Shown here: positions 12,796 through 13,288 of the stretch, one piece after another
Position numbering within the stretch: the stretch's first letter is position 1
Layout: each line of letters opens with the position of its first letter
DNA from: an uncultured Clostridia bacterium
GTDB lineage: Bacteria; Bacillota; Clostridia; HGM11327
Direction: 5' to 3'
Length of the DNA stretch: 13,288 bases
Assembly: GCA_905210525.1 (NCBI GenBank)
Contig: CAJLXE010000025.1
Coordinates: forward strand, 1 to 13,288
Notes under the pieces: model-generated
What the model was told of the DNA's origin: nothing
The model's input: only the letters and a program-made list of their open reading frames with translations
The model's database searches: none
Program-made: the position numbers and the translations under genes

Positions 12796-13288
12796 ATATT
12801 CCCTCCAAACACATTTGAAAAATAATCAATAGCTCTAGGGTTCTTCTCTAATATTTCCATAGCTGATTCCAGTGCCCACTCACACGTCGATATTATTTTA
12901 TTACAGTCAGAAGTATTTTCACCCAAATGCATCCAGCACCTAGTACACATATTGGCCGCCCAACAATCCTTGCATTTTTCCGATTGTCGTGAATATAAGG
13001 AAACGAGTTTGTTGTATTTTTTCATGTCTATCCCGTTATAGACATTTCCAAGATTAAAGATGTGTAACAAATAATCAATTTGATTTCTCGAATATGGATA
13101 CTTAATTTTCAAATCTTTCCGTGGTAAAAATGATTGATTTTCATCCTGCATCCTTTTTATCCATTTACCCGCTTTACAGTGTATATCAATATCGCATTTA
13201 TCTTTCGAAGCTAAATATCTATATACATATGGTGGTACTCTTATTATATTGTTTTTATTTACATCATACACATAATGGCACTCTTTTG
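12792..13288 (-). pseudogene. Radical-SAM/SPASM peptide maturase lacking its radical-SAM core; 5' end outside the window
   Basis: The frame is open to the right edge, so the gene starts beyond it; a GTG at 13271 is internal. The visible protein begins HYVYDVNKNNIIRV...YVYRYL, like the N-terminus of clostridial Cys-rich-peptide maturases, and reaches DLKIKYPYSRNQIDYLL, which normally leads into the CxxxCxxC core. Instead it passes straight to NLGNVYNGIDMKKYNKLV and the SPASM-like C-terminus with cysteines C-x2-C-W-x4-C-x2-C (KCKDCWAANMCTRCW), then two more Cys. No CxxxCxxC is present. Full maturases are near 450 residues; this one has roughly 165 visible. A clean in-frame deletion of about 300 residues is the simplest explanation. 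The stop overlaps the next start. Alternatively it is a stand-alone recognition/SPASM protein. Confidence 0.6.

Noticed and set aside
12149..12832. A 227-codon plus frame opposite the phosphotransferase-like gene.
   Set aside because: Ser/Ile-rich antisense product; the minus strand has the ribosome site, coupled start and kinase-fold motifs.

Overview
The window reads as a low-GC Gram-positive genome, most likely a gut Clostridia/Ruminococcus-like bacterium. The grounds are AT-rich DNA with strong GGAGG ribosome sites, a Gram-positive signal peptide, and a LexA/Y-family polymerase/YolD cassette and TnpX-type large serine recombinase of the sort common in that class. The host assignment is inference. 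Almost every gene lies on the minus strand; only an IS3-type transposase remnant lies on the plus strand.

Layout from right to left, the direction of transcription. (1) 13288-10634 is one operon: a 5'-truncated peptide maturase keeping its N-terminal and SPASM-like parts but not a radical-SAM core, a kinase-fold protein without the usual catalytic loop, and a frameshifted alpha/beta hydrolase, closed by a long terminator. This looks like a decayed RiPP (modified peptide) locus. (2) 10606-9957 holds an IS3-family transposase tail abutting the 3' end of a von Willebrand A-type gene. (3) 9942-8841 is an intact WYL-domain regulator with its own promoter, palindrome and terminator. (4) 8838-4943 is an SOS-mutagenesis operon: lexA-like repressor with an autoregulatory palindrome, a small gene with an in-frame stop, an ImmA/IrrE protease, a zinc-ribbon gene, an ImuB/UmuC-type Y-family polymerase and a YolD-like partner. 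Only the repressor and the protease look intact. (5) 4913-1088 is a decayed mobile-element module: a sigma-region-4-like gene, a poorly understood 480-base stretch, one or two accessory genes, a SHOCT-like small gene and a large serine recombinase with three lesions. (6) 910-1 has a small frameshifted gene and the start of a secreted protein.

The most interesting signal precedes the sigma-like gene. A 12-codon leader ORF with a strong ribosome site ends exactly inside one arm of a long hairpin whose other arm contains the sigma gene's Shine-Dalgarno. This is the geometry of erm/cat-type translational attenuation, here apparently controlling a mobile-element sigma-like protein. Two intrinsic terminators and a three-copy TTGTACGG motif lie just upstream.

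Many genes carry single-base frameshifts or nonsense codons. Several indels sit in homopolymers, so sequencing error must be considered, but four nonsense substitutions and several internal deletions argue for real decay.
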